A stretch of 53,388 bases of DNA from Candidatus Sulfopaludibacter sp. SbA3. GTDB lineage: Bacteria; Acidobacteriota; Terriglobia; 2-12-FULL-54-10. Location: the NCBI GenBank assembly GCA_945865705.1, contig CAMBEY010000001.1, forward strand, positions 1-53,388, written 5' to 3'. Positions 1 to 8,676 of this stretch are shown here, piece by piece; the first letter of the stretch is position 1, and every line of letters begins with the position of its first letter. The notes under the pieces are model-generated. The model searched no databases. It was not told the DNA's origin and saw only the letters and a list, made by a program, of their open reading frames with translations. The position numbers were made by a program, and so were the translations under genes.

Positions 1-1371
1 GTCGCCGCGCAGGTGCGCAATAAACAAGTCTCGCCAGTCGAGCTGACCGAGCAGGCGCTCCAGCGCATCGCACAACTCAATCCTCTTCTGAACGCCTTCA
101 TTACCATCACCGCCGAATCCGCGCTGCGCGAAGCCCGCCAAGCTGAGCGCGAAATCATGAAGGGCGAAAATCGCGGACCCTTGCACGGCATTCCCATCAG
201 CGTGAAAGATTTGATGTACACCGCCGGCGTGCGCACCACCGCCGGCTCGAAGATTCTGGCGGACTTCATACCCGATCATGACGCGGCGGTGGTTGCCAAG
301 CTGCGCGATGCGGGCGCAGTAATGGTGGGCAAGACCGCTATGCACGAGTTCGCTTACGGGATCACCAACGATAATCCTCACTACGGCCCCACACGCAATC
401 CCTGGAACCCACACCGCGTTTCTGGCGGATCGAGCGGCGGCTCCGGCGTGGCCGTGGCCACAGAAATGTGTTTCGCCGCGCTCGGCACCGACACCGGCGG
501 CTCCATCCGCATCCCCGGATCGTTCTGCGGCGTTGCCGGACTCAAGCCTAGCTTCGGGCGCATCAGTTGCCGCGGCGTCTATCCGCTGGGACCGACGCTC
601 GATCACGTGGGACCGATGGCCCGCTCCGTGGTGGACGTGGGCATCCTCTATCAAGTGCTGTCTGGATACGATCCCGAGGACGGCTACTCCGCCGACCGAC
701 CAGCGACGGAAATCAGCCTGCGCAAATCATTGCAGGGCCTTCGCGTAGGAGTTGCAGAGGATTACTTCAACGTCGATATACACCCGGAAGTCGCTCAACT
801 CTTCAGCCGCGTGCCAGCGGTGATGGAAGACCTCGGCGCTGGCATCTTCACTGTGAAGCTGCCGGACATGGCCGCGCTAACGGAAGTCAGCCGCACCGCG
901 TTGCTGGTGGAAGGACATGCCGGACACGCCCAGCATCTGGCCGAGCGGCCCGATGATCTTGGCGCGGACGTTCGACTCATCATCGAACGCGGCAGTGAGA
1001 TTTCGGCCCGCGATTATGTGCTTGCCCAACTGGCGCGCAACCAATTTCGCATCGCGCTCGAAAAAGTATTCGCAAGCGTGGATGTACTCATCACGCCCGC
1101 CACTCCCCTCACGGCGTTTCCCATTGGAACCAAGAATGTATTGCTGGGAAAAAACGAAGAGGATGCGCGAACGGCGGCGACACGCTTTACGCGCTGCTTC
1201 AACGCCTCCGGCCACCCGGCGCTTTCGGTCTGCTGCGGATTCGACTCGGAGGGCCTGCCCGTGGGCTTGCAGATCGTTGGACGCATGTGGGACGAAGCCA
1301 GCGTGTTACACGCCGGCTACGCCTACGAGCAAGCCACCGAATGGCACACCCGCCGCCCGCCCGTCGCTTAA
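1..1371 (+). CDS. Amidase signature family protein, 5'-truncated by window edge
   Basis: Amidase-signature hydrolase, the fold of GatA and of many stand-alone amidases, which hydrolyses or transfers amide groups. The frame is open from base 1, and the first codons already read as the usual N-terminal helix of the family, so the true start lies upstream of the window. The catalytic triad is visible: Lys in SVKDLMYTAGVRTTAGS, the Ser-rich loop SGGSSGGSGVAVA, and the nucleophile loop GTDTGGSIRIPGSFCGVAGLKPS. The C-terminus (GLPVGLQIVGRMWDE) is also typical. No gatB or gatC is seen downstream, and the next gene is convergent, so I cannot tell a true glutamyl-tRNA amidotransferase subunit from a stand-alone amidase. 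The stand-alone amidase is more likely. The family call is firm and the substrate is unknown. Confidence 0.9.
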   Translation, partial: VAAQVRNKQVSPVELTEQALQRIAQLNPLLNAFITITAESALREARQAEREIMKGENRGPLHGIPISVKDLMYTAGVRTTAGSKILADFIPDHDAAVVAKLRDAGAVMVGKTAMHEFAYGITNDNPHYGPTRNPWNPHRVSGGSSGGSGVAVATEMCFAALGTDTGGSIRIPGSFCGVAGLKPSFGRISCRGVYPLGPTLDHVGPMARSVVDVGILYQVLSGYDPEDGYSADRPATEISLRKSLQGLRVGVAEDYFNVDIHPEVAQLFSRVPAVMEDLGAGIFTVKLPDMAALTEVSRTALLVEGHAGHAQHLAERPDDLGADVRLIIERGSEISARDYVLAQLARNQFRIALEKVFASVDVLITPATPLTAFPIGTKNVLLGKNEEDARTAATRFTRCFNASGHPALSVCCGFDSEGLPVGLQIVGRMWDEASVLHAGYAYEQATEWHTRRPPVA

Positions 1372-1387
1372 TCGCTCCCCCAAAGTC

Positions 1388-1419
1388 GTCATCCCGAGCG
1401 CCGCAAGGGATATGCTTTT
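1388..1419 (+). repeat. Dispersed 32-bp intergenic repeat, copy A
   Basis: This 32-base segment beginning GTCATCCCGAGCGCCGC recurs with five mismatches at 42268-42299. Both copies lie just past the stop codon of a plus-strand gene and in the same orientation. It is not a canonical terminator: there is no strong hairpin, although both copies end in CTTTT. Confidence 0.75.
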
Positions 1420-1457
1420 CTGGAAGATACGAGCAACAGCCTCGCGCGCCCCGACAA

Positions 1458-3581
1458 TCACTTCTCCCAAATCTTCACCAGAAACGCATCGTTCGGTCCG
1501 CCGCCAAATGCTGGTGAATGCGGCTTGGTAACAGGGAAATTCTTCGATTCCGTGCGTCCAGAAATGTAGACTTCGCCATGCGCGCTTACCGCGATGCCTC
1601 GTCCTCGCTCATACAGGTCACCGCCGAGAAAGCTGGAAACAACTAGCGTAGCTCCCGTGCGGTCAAGCTTTGCGTAGAACGTGTCGGCCGTCCCTCCGGC
1701 GTAATTGGGCTGCAACGGATTCTTTAGAGGAAAGTTTTTAGAGTCCGTGTAGCCGGTGAGATAAACATCACCCGCCGCGTTGAGCGCAAGGCCGCGACCG
1801 TAATCAGCTCCGCTGCCGCCGAGGAATGTTGAATAGTTGAGCGCGGCGCCATCGGCGCGCAGCGAGGAAACGAAGATATCCTGCGCCCCGCCGCCGAACT
1901 TCGCTTGCAACGGCTTCGCGGTGGGAAAGTCAGACGATTGCGTGTAACCCGTGATGGTGGCGTTACCCGCCGCATCCACAACGATGCCACGGCTTTCGTC
2001 ATCCTTGCTGCCACCAAGAAATGTCGAGTACACGAGCGCGGTTCCGTCGGGATTGATTTTCACTACAATGGTGTCGTCGCCCTCGCCACCCTTGAAGGCA
2101 CTCTGCAGGGGCTTGGCGGTGGGAAAATCAGCCGAGTTGGTCAGGCCCGTGATGTACGCGCTGCCAGCGGCATCCACGGTGATGGCGTGCCCCACATCAT
2201 CGCCTGCCCCGCCGAGATATGTGGAGTACACCAACGCCGATCCGGCGGGATTGATCTTCAACGCGAATGTATCCTGCTTACCGGCGTACTTCACCTGAAT
2301 GGGATTCTTCACCGGAAAATTTGCCGATTCGGTGATTCCTGTCAGATAGGCGTTGCCAGCCGCGTCCACCGCCAGCGCGCGCCCTTGGTCGTATTCGCTT
2401 CCGCCGAGATATGTGGAATAGATCAACGCGTTGCCCGCGGCGTTCAGCTTGGTAATGAATCCATCATCCGACCCGCCGCCAAACTTGGCCTGAATGGGTT
2501 TCATCAACGGAAAATCGCTGGCCTCGGTGCGCCCGCCGATGTAGGCGTTGCCCGCGGCGTCGATCTTGAGGTTGTGCCCGACAGCCGTCTTGCTGCCGCC
2601 AAGATATGTGCAATAGATCAACTTCGTGCCCGTGGGATCGAGCTTGGCCACAAACGCCAGTGTGTTGCCTTTCGTCTGAAAAACGCTCGCGGGATGAGCG
2701 AGCTTGCCCGCCGAAAGCGGCAAATCCGGCGACGACGTTTCGCCTGACATATAGATGAAACCATCTTTATCGACCGCGATAGAGAGAATCTCCTCCTCCT
2801 GGCTGCCGCCGAAAAACCGTCCGTACTCCATCACCGGATCGATCACCAACTCGCGGCTGTGGTCATACTCAGCCAGATCGAATCCCACTTGCAAAGGATC
2901 AGCCGACAAAACGCGGAATGCGCCCGCTATCAATTGTCGTTCGCCTCGTTCCACCTGATACACAACCGGAGCGCGATGCGTGAATGTGTTTCCCGCGGAG
3001 CGAATGGTCAGATTCCCCGCCCCATCCAGATAAAAATCCTCGCCTCCCGAGAGTTCCATTTTGATTTGTGCGGGGTCGGCTCCGGGCTGCACCATATAGT
3101 CGTATTCAATTTGCCCCTGAGTAGCGTGAAATACAACATCAATGCCGGAGTACACTTCGCGGTAGCGGACACCTGAATGCTGGGCCACGTCAGTTACCCA
3201 TGCCCGCGGATCATCGCCAATAAAATAATGGGATCGCCCATCCCGCGGATTCTCTCCGATAATTTCCGGAGCAGCATTGCCGCCGATCCACTTCATCTCC
3301 ATAGGGAAAGCGGCTGACGAGTGGCCGGAGGGCAGCAGCATCGCCACATCTTCGCTTCGGAAAAACATCCCGGCCCCGCGCGCCAGCATCTTCACCTGCG
3401 GATTTGCCTGGCCCAGGTTGGGTTCAAAGTAGAGCGGCATCCCCGCCAGTCTGGCGCCACTGTCGGCTCGTTCCCTTGCGGTCTTTGGGAGAGAATGTTG
3501 CGACGAGGAGGTTAGGGTAGCCAGCCCAAGCAGCAAGAGCAGGCCGAACGACCATCCTGGATGGATACGTAATCGCGTCAT
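1458..3581 (-). CDS. SBBP-repeat seven-bladed beta-propeller secreted protein
   Basis: Predicted exported protein of about 707 residues. It begins with a positively charged N-terminus and a Leu-rich hydrophobic stretch (FGLLLLLGLATL), consistent with a signal peptide. Residues of roughly 45-250 resemble the N-terminal domain that precedes SBBP repeats (YFEPNLGQANPQVKML). After that come seven repeats of about 64 residues with the pattern Y-S-T-[YF]-L-G-G-S...VDAAGNAYITG-T-SADFP...., which fit a closed seven-bladed propeller. The start was moved to the ATG at 3581: on the minus strand AAGGAGGG lies five bases upstream of it and overlaps the alternative GTG at 3587. Such proteins are abundant in Acidobacteriota, and their function is usually unknown (adhesion or polymer binding is a guess). 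It converges with the amidase gene. Confidence 0.85.
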   Translation of the reverse strand: MTRLRIHPGWSFGLLLLLGLATLTSSSQHSLPKTARERADSGARLAGMPLYFEPNLGQANPQVKMLARGAGMFFRSEDVAMLLPSGHSSAAFPMEMKWIGGNAAPEIIGENPRDGRSHYFIGDDPRAWVTDVAQHSGVRYREVYSGIDVVFHATQGQIEYDYMVQPGADPAQIKMELSGGEDFYLDGAGNLTIRSAGNTFTHRAPVVYQVERGERQLIAGAFRVLSADPLQVGFDLAEYDHSRELVIDPVMEYGRFFGGSQEEEILSIAVDKDGFIYMSGETSSPDLPLSAGKLAHPASVFQTKGNTLAFVAKLDPTGTKLIYCTYLGGSKTAVGHNLKIDAAGNAYIGGRTEASDFPLMKPIQAKFGGGSDDGFITKLNAAGNALIYSTYLGGSEYDQGRALAVDAAGNAYLTGITESANFPVKNPIQVKYAGKQDTFALKINPAGSALVYSTYLGGAGDDVGHAITVDAAGSAYITGLTNSADFPTAKPLQSAFKGGEGDDTIVVKINPDGTALVYSTFLGGSKDDESRGIVVDAAGNATITGYTQSSDFPTAKPLQAKFGGGAQDIFVSSLRADGAALNYSTFLGGSGADYGRGLALNAAGDVYLTGYTDSKNFPLKNPLQPNYAGGTADTFYAKLDRTGATLVVSSFLGGDLYERGRGIAVSAHGEVYISGRTESKNFPVTKPHSPAFGGGPNDAFLVKIWEK

Positions 3582-3635
3582 CGGCACCCTCCTTATATTT
3601 GGCGCAACGAGCCGAGCGTCTCAAATCCAGCGGCG

Positions 3636-4022
3636 CTACCTGGTCCGCGCTTCATGCTCCAGCTTCGCCACACGAGCTTCCAGAACCGCCAATTCGTCGC
3701 GGCCCACTTTCTGTTTCAGATCGTTGCGAATGATGGAAAGCTCGGATCGCACCAGCTCCATTTCAAAGCGAACCTGCTCCACTTCCAGTTTCACATCCCG
3801 GAAGCCCTCGGCCATTTCCTGGCGGAGTACTTGATGTCCTTCGGCGACCGCTTGGACTTTTGAACCAAGGTCTTCGGCGAATACCCCCAGATAACGCTGG
3901 TATTCGTCGCGCTGGGTGTCCAGATACTTTTGGTATTCGTTGCCCTGGGTGTTCAGATACCGTTGGTATTCTTCCCGTTGCTCAACGAGGATTTGCCGGA
4001 GGTTTTGTTCGTTTAGTTCCAT
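3636..4022 (-). CDS. Small coiled-coil protein with hendecad repeats
   Basis: A 128-residue, highly charged protein with no membrane segment or signal peptide. Three consecutive 11-residue units, with cores EYQRYLNTQGN, EYQKYLDTQRD and EYQRYLGVFAE, occupy roughly residues 17-50. They are followed by a long heptad-like stretch (VEQVRFEMELVRSELSII) and a C-terminal basic tail. This is almost entirely helical, so an oligomeric coiled coil is expected. I do not recognise a family, and function cannot be assigned. A TATAAT hexamer ends 8 bases before the ATG, leaving no room for a ribosome binding site, so the transcript may be leaderless. The gene is divergent from valS and separated from it by 111 bases. 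Confidence 0.7.
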   Translation of the reverse strand: MELNEQNLRQILVEQREEYQRYLNTQGNEYQKYLDTQRDEYQRYLGVFAEDLGSKVQAVAEGHQVLRQEMAEGFRDVKLEVEQVRFEMELVRSELSIIRNDLKQKVGRDELAVLEARVAKLEHEARTR

Positions 4023-4030
4023 GGCGAGCG

Positions 4031-4036
4031 ATTATA
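4031..4036 (-). promoter_or_regulatory. -10 box for the coiled-coil gene
   Basis: A perfect TATAAT on the minus strand, eight bases before the ATG at 4022. There is no recognisable -35 at 16-18 bases. A start site about 7 bases downstream would fall almost on the ATG. Confidence 0.45.
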
Positions 4037-4093
4037 TCATTATGCGAGGGCAGGTTTGATCTCCTAATACTCCGCGCCTGTTTTGCCCTTCAA

Positions 4094-4123
4094 TTGACGC
4101 TTTGCCCGTGTAGACGGCATAAT
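4094..4123 (+). promoter_or_regulatory. Candidate valS promoter
   Basis: TTGACG (4094-4099), an 18-base spacer and CATAAT (4118-4123). The expected transcription start, near 4130, is only about four bases before the valS ATG, and no Shine-Dalgarno sequence is present, which suggests a leaderless or nearly leaderless mRNA. Confidence 0.55.
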
Positions 4124-4133
4124 CAGAGTTTCT

Positions 4134-6824
4134 ATGGCTGAGATTGCAAAAGCTTATAATCCGGGCGAAATCGAACCGCGCTGGGCGAGTGAGTGGGTGG
4201 AGAAGGGCCTTTACAAGGCCGACGCCGACTCCACTGCGCCCATGTTTTCGCTGGTCATTCCGCCTCCCAACGTAACCGGCTCGCTCCACATGGGACACAT
4301 GCTGGAGCACACCCTCATCGACATCATCGTGCGCTGGAAGCGTATGCAGGGTTTTAACACGCTTTGGCTGCCGGGCACGGACCACGCTGGAATCGCCACG
4401 CAGATGGTGGTGGAGCGCCAGCTTGCCGAGCAAGGAATCAAGCGGCGCGACCTGGGCCGCGAAAAGTTCGAGGAAAAGGTATGGGAGTGGAAGGAGCAGA
4501 GCGGCGACAACATCAAGCGGCAGATGCTGCGGCTGGGCGCGTCGTGCGACTGGTCGCGTGAGCGCTTCACGCTGGACCCCGGCCTCTCTGCCGCAGTGCG
4601 CGAAGTTTTCGTCACGCTCTACGAGAAGAAGCTCATCTATCGCGGCAAGTACATCGTCAACTGGTGCCCGCGCTGCCAGACGGCCATCTCTGATCTCGAA
4701 ACAGTGCATGAGCAGGAGCCGGGGCATCTCTACTACATTCGTTATCCAGTAATCGGGCCAGAGAATGAGGAAACCGAATATGTGATCGTCGCGACGACGC
4801 GGCCCGAGACGATGCTGGGCGACACCGCCGTCTGCGTGAATCCGCGCGACGAACGCTACACAAAGTTTCACGGCAAGTCGGTGCGCTTGCCGCTGATGGG
4901 TCGCGAGATTCCCTTCATCCTCGACGAACTGGCCGACCCCGAGTTCGGCACCGGCGCGGTGAAGGTAACGCCCGCGCACGACGCCAACGACTTCCAGGCT
5001 GGCCTGCGCCACAACCTCCCGCAGATCGACGTGATGGACGAGACGGGCCGGATGAACCAAAATGCCGGAGCGTATGCCGATCTTGACCGTTACGAAGCGC
5101 GCAAGCGGATACTCGAAGATCTGAAACAGCAGGGCCTGCTGGAAAAACTGGAGCCGCACACGTTGCCTCTCGGCCGCTGTCAGCGCTGCAAGACGCCCGT
5201 TGAGCCACGCCTGTCCACACAGTGGTTCGTCAAAGTTGCCCCGCTGGCCGACGCGGCGACCAAAGCCGTGGAAGACGGTCGCACCAAATTTGTTCCCGAA
5301 AATTACACCAAGATTTACTTCGAGTGGATGCGCAACATTCACGACTGGGTCATCTCGCGGCAGCTCTGGTGGGGGCACCGCATCCCGGCGTGGCACTGCG
5401 AGAGTTGCAGCGAAGTGATCGTGGCGCGCGAGACGCCAGCCCAATGTTCGAAGTGCGGCGGCTCGGCGCTGCGGCAGGACACTGACGTTCTGGACACCTG
5501 GTTCAGCTCCGCACTGTGGCCGTTCTCGACGCTCGGCTGGCCAGTGCAGACACGCGACTTGGCCACGTTCTATCCGACATCACTGCTGATCACCGGCTTC
5601 GACATCCTGTTTTTCTGGGTGGCGCGCATGATGATGATGGGCATCGAGTTCATGGGCAAAGTTCCGTTCGAGACGGTCTACATCCACCAGCTCGTGCGCG
5701 ACGCCGATAAACAAAAAATGTCCAAGACCAAGGGCAACGTGATTGATCCTTTGGTAGTCACGGAAAAGTACGGCACGGACGCCGTGCGCTTTACGCTGGC
5801 GGTGATGGCCGCACCGGGTACGGACATTGCGCTCTCGGAAGATCGCATGGAGGGTTATCGCGCGTTCGCCAATAAGATTTGGAACGCCTCGCGCTTCCTG
5901 ACCATGTCGCTTGAAAGGGCGGGCATCACCGAGTGGACGCCGCCATCTGACGGCAACTTCCGTCCCGTCGCGGCTGGCGGTGAGGAAGTATCCTTCGAAG
6001 ACCGATGGATATTCTCGCGCCTCTCGCGACTCGCCGCCACTACCGCCGATGCGTGGAACGCGTTCCGTTTCCACGATGCCGCGCATGAGGTCTATCACTT
6101 CTTCTGGGGCGAGTTCTGCGACTGGTATCTGGAACTGAAGAAGCTCAGCTTTGAAGCCGACGCCGGCAATCCCGCGCGCTTGGCTGCATCCGCCGACAAT
6201 CTCTGCCGCGCGCTGGATCTCGCACTGCGCCTGCTGCATCCCATGATGCCCTTCATCACCGAGGAACTCTGGCAGCGGCTGGCCCCGCGCGACGGCTCCA
6301 TCTCGCACGCAAAATATCCCGCATCCGAACCAACCTGGATTGATGAAGCGGCCGAGCAGGATATGCAATTGCTGCAGGACATCATCGTCAATGTCCGCAA
6401 CATGCGCGCCGAGATGAAGGTGGATGCCAAGAAGAAAATCCCCGTGCAGCTCCGCGGCATGGACGATGCGACGAATCAAGCGGCGACACGTTACCGCAAT
6501 GCCATCGAGAGACTCAGCACTGTCAGCGCGCTCGAAGTCAGCAACGAGCCGCTGGCGGAGGCCGGTGGCGCCGTGCGATCCATGCCACGATATTCGCTGC
6601 GTATCGCGCTGGCCGACGCCGTTGACCCCGCCGCCGAACGCATTCGTCTCGAAAAGGAATTGCAGAAATTTGAGAAGGAAACAATTTCGCTCGCGAACCA
6701 GCTCGGCAATGAAAACTTTCTGGCCAAGGCTCCGGCGCACATCGTTGCAGGAATGCGCAAGCGCAGCGAGGAAGTGGCGGGCCTGTTAATCAAGATCGCG
6801 GAAACGCTCAAGAGCCTAAACTAG
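4134..6824 (+). CDS. valS: Valyl-tRNA synthetase
   Basis: Class I aminoacyl-tRNA synthetase that charges tRNA-Val in the cytoplasm. At 896 residues it has the normal length. The HIGH-type signature is in PPPNVTGSLHMGHML (about residues 42-56) and the KMSKS signature in KQKMSKTKGNVIDP (about 525-538). The editing domain is present (IVATTRPETMLGDTAVCV), along with Cys pairs (CPRCQT, CQRCKT, CESCSE, CSKCGG) that suggest zinc sites, DWVISRQLWWGHRIPAW of the Rossmann fold, and an anticodon-binding domain. The last 60-odd residues form the Val-specific C-terminal coiled coil (RLEKELQKFEKETISL). birA follows after 48 bases. No T-box leader is visible, and there is no room for one given the promoter position. 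Confidence 0.98.
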   Translation: MAEIAKAYNPGEIEPRWASEWVEKGLYKADADSTAPMFSLVIPPPNVTGSLHMGHMLEHTLIDIIVRWKRMQGFNTLWLPGTDHAGIATQMVVERQLAEQGIKRRDLGREKFEEKVWEWKEQSGDNIKRQMLRLGASCDWSRERFTLDPGLSAAVREVFVTLYEKKLIYRGKYIVNWCPRCQTAISDLETVHEQEPGHLYYIRYPVIGPENEETEYVIVATTRPETMLGDTAVCVNPRDERYTKFHGKSVRLPLMGREIPFILDELADPEFGTGAVKVTPAHDANDFQAGLRHNLPQIDVMDETGRMNQNAGAYADLDRYEARKRILEDLKQQGLLEKLEPHTLPLGRCQRCKTPVEPRLSTQWFVKVAPLADAATKAVEDGRTKFVPENYTKIYFEWMRNIHDWVISRQLWWGHRIPAWHCESCSEVIVARETPAQCSKCGGSALRQDTDVLDTWFSSALWPFSTLGWPVQTRDLATFYPTSLLITGFDILFFWVARMMMMGIEFMGKVPFETVYIHQLVRDADKQKMSKTKGNVIDPLVVTEKYGTDAVRFTLAVMAAPGTDIALSEDRMEGYRAFANKIWNASRFLTMSLERAGITEWTPPSDGNFRPVAAGGEEVSFEDRWIFSRLSRLAATTADAWNAFRFHDAAHEVYHFFWGEFCDWYLELKKLSFEADAGNPARLAASADNLCRALDLALRLLHPMMPFITEELWQRLAPRDGSISHAKYPASEPTWIDEAAEQDMQLLQDIIVNVRNMRAEMKVDAKKKIPVQLRGMDDATNQAATRYRNAIERLSTVSALEVSNEPLAEAGGAVRSMPRYSLRIALADAVDPAAERIRLEKELQKFEKETISLANQLGNENFLAKAPAHIVAGMRKRSEEVAGLLIKIAETLKSLN

Positions 6825-6872
6825 TCTGCCCGATTTCAGGCTACATCGAATCGCCGCACCCCGAGAATAAAC

Positions 6873-7700
6873 ATGCCAGAGAATTACATTGCCGCAGCCG
6901 TCCGGCAGTCATTGGCTTCCAGTGGCGCAAGCGCAGCGAGTCATGAACGATTCGGGTATCCGTTTCATTTTTACGAGACTATTGATTCGACCATGACGGA
7001 AGCCGCGCGTCTCGCGGAAGAGGGCGCACCCACCGGCACGCTGGTGATGGCCGAAGAACAGACCGCTGGGCGTGGGCGGCTCGGGAGGCAGTGGGTCTCC
7101 GAGCCCGGCGCGGGGCTATACTTCACGCTGATCCTTCGTCCAAAGATCGCTCCGGTGGCCGCGCCGGTGCTGACGCTGATGGCAGGCGTCAGTTTGGCTG
7201 AAGCCGTGCGGCCGTTCGTTTCCGACCGAGTAGACCTGCGCTGGCCCAACGATTTATTGATCAGCGGGAAAAAATGCGCCGGAATACTGGTAGAGATGCG
7301 CGCCGATCCAGAGCGCGCCCAATCGGAGCGACTGTGGCACGTGCTGATGGGCATTGGCATCAACGTGAACAACACGCAGTTTCCGGAGGGGCTGGAGACG
7401 GAGCCAACATCGTTATTATTGGAGGCGGGACAGCCCATCCCGCGTGTGGATCTGCTGATTTCCGTCCTGAAGCGGCTGGAGGAGGACTATAATTCATTAC
7501 TGGTGGACGGCGCGCAACCGATGCTGAAACAATTTTCAACCATCTCCAGTTATGCTGCCGGCAAACGCGTCCGCGCCGGTGAAGACGGGCATTTTATAAC
7601 CGGAACAACGGCTGGATTAACGCCAGAGGGTGTTCTGCTTTTGCGCCGCGATGACGGTGGGCTTGAAAAAATAATTGCGGGCCACGTAAGACCGTTGTAA
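6873..7700 (+). CDS. birA: Biotin--[acetyl-CoA-carboxylase] ligase, no DNA-binding domain
   Basis: Joins biotin to the acceptor lysine of biotin carboxyl carrier proteins using ATP. The biotinyl-AMP loop is clear (GRGRLGRQWVSEPGAG), as are RWPNDLLISGKKCAGILVE and the GIGINVNN strand, followed by a small C-terminal domain (GEDGHFITGTTAGLTPEG). At 275 residues it is a group I enzyme: the roughly 30-residue N-terminus is not a winged helix, so it should not act as the biotin operon repressor. It lies 48 bases after valS and before coaX, an arrangement compatible with co-transcription. The ribosome binding site is weak. Confidence 0.93.
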   Translation: MPENYIAAAVRQSLASSGASAASHERFGYPFHFYETIDSTMTEAARLAEEGAPTGTLVMAEEQTAGRGRLGRQWVSEPGAGLYFTLILRPKIAPVAAPVLTLMAGVSLAEAVRPFVSDRVDLRWPNDLLISGKKCAGILVEMRADPERAQSERLWHVLMGIGINVNNTQFPEGLETEPTSLLLEAGQPIPRVDLLISVLKRLEEDYNSLLVDGAQPMLKQFSTISSYAAGKRVRAGEDGHFITGTTAGLTPEGVLLLRRDDGGLEKIIAGHVRPL

Positions 7701-7811
7701 GTAAGTACGGCCATGGCAGGAATTTTGCCGTAAGGATTCCATAGAGTAGAGGGCGATCCGCTGAAATCAGCAAGAAAACAAACCAGTGTATCCAGCAAGC
7801 TGCTGCTGGCC

Positions 7812-8600
7812 ATGGATGTCGGTAACACCAACACCGTGCTGGGCGTGTATTCCGGCGACAAGCTGGTCGCCGACTGGCGGCTGCGCACCGCGCGCGAGCA
7901 GACTGTGGACGAGTACGGAATCCTCACCCGCGACCTGTTCCGGCTGGCGGGAATGGCGCATGCGCGCATTGAAGGTGTAGTGATCGCCAGTGTAGTCCCG
8001 CCACTCAACAGCACGCTGGCCCAGATGGCGGAGCGCTACTTCAAACGCCAGGCTGTTTTTGTATCCGCGGGAGAGAGCACGGTGATGCCGGTGCTCTATG
8101 ACAATCCGCTCGAAGTGGGTGCGGATCGCATCGCCAACGGCATTGCGGCATACGCCAAGTACGGCGGCCCCTGCGTGGTGGTCGACTTCGGCACGGCGAT
8201 CAATTTTGATGTGGTCTCGCGGAATGGCGAGTACATGGGCGGAGTGCTCGCGCCCGGAATCGGCATTGCCGCCGATGCCTTGTCAGCACGCGCCGCGCGC
8301 TTGTTTCGCGTGGAGATCAGCGATCCGGGAGAGATCATCGGCACCAACACGGCGAGATCGCTGCAGGCCGGTTTTTTTTATGGATTTGTCGGCATGGTGG
8401 ACGGCATCCTGGAGCGCCTGAAAAACGAGCTGGGGCCGCGCACGCATGTGGTGGCCACAGGCGGACAAGCGGCGCTGATCGCCGGAGGGTCCAAATATAT
8501 CGAAGCAGTCGATGAACATCTGACGCTGGAAGGGCTTCGCCTATACTGGGAGCAAGGGAGAAAACAGCGCTCGCACAAGGAGTCCTCCCGTAAACGCTGA
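7812..8600 (+). CDS. coaX: Type III pantothenate kinase
   Basis: Phosphorylates pantothenate, the first step of coenzyme A synthesis. The ASKHA-fold signatures are visible: the phosphate-binding DVGNTNTVLG at the N-terminus, GADRIANGIAAY, the acidic strand VVVDFGTAINFDVVS and GGVLAPGIGIAADALSARAA. At 262 residues it has the family's usual length. The ATG at 7812 is used here, but the coding-like sequence LLLA directly before it matches how family members normally begin (LLAIDVGNTN), and the upstream frame has only CTG codons, such as 7761, as possible starts. The real start may therefore be slightly upstream at a non-ATG codon. It sits 111 bases after birA, and nothing else is seen in that gap. 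Confidence 0.94.
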   Translation: MDVGNTNTVLGVYSGDKLVADWRLRTAREQTVDEYGILTRDLFRLAGMAHARIEGVVIASVVPPLNSTLAQMAERYFKRQAVFVSAGESTVMPVLYDNPLEVGADRIANGIAAYAKYGGPCVVVDFGTAINFDVVSRNGEYMGGVLAPGIGIAADALSARAARLFRVEISDPGEIIGTNTARSLQAGFFYGFVGMVDGILERLKNELGPRTHVVATGGQAALIAGGSKYIEAVDEHLTLEGLRLYWEQGRKQRSHKESSRKR

Positions 8601-8676
8601 CCTACATCCCGCGGCGACAACGACTCATCCGCATGCGGACCTCGTCCGCCTCCGAGCCGATCCGCCCAATGCTTCT

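Noticed and set aside
1905..2747. 280-residue plus-strand open frame
   Set aside because: Antisense to the SBBP repeats; its own repeats mirror those.
1650..2830. Regular ~190-bp DNA repetition resembling a tandem or CRISPR-like array
   Set aside because: The period equals the SBBP protein repeat, and variation falls at codon level; unit length is far beyond CRISPR.
4032..5444. 470-residue minus-strand open frame
   Set aside because: It is the reverse-frame shadow of valS in GC-rich sequence; the plus-strand protein has full family motifs.
5580..6740. 386-residue minus-strand open frame
   Set aside because: Antisense to valS; no motif and odd composition.
8635..8649. Small hairpin GCGGAC/GTCCGC before the 8677 gene
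   Set aside because: A six-base stem in GC-rich DNA is expected by chance; no T-tract.
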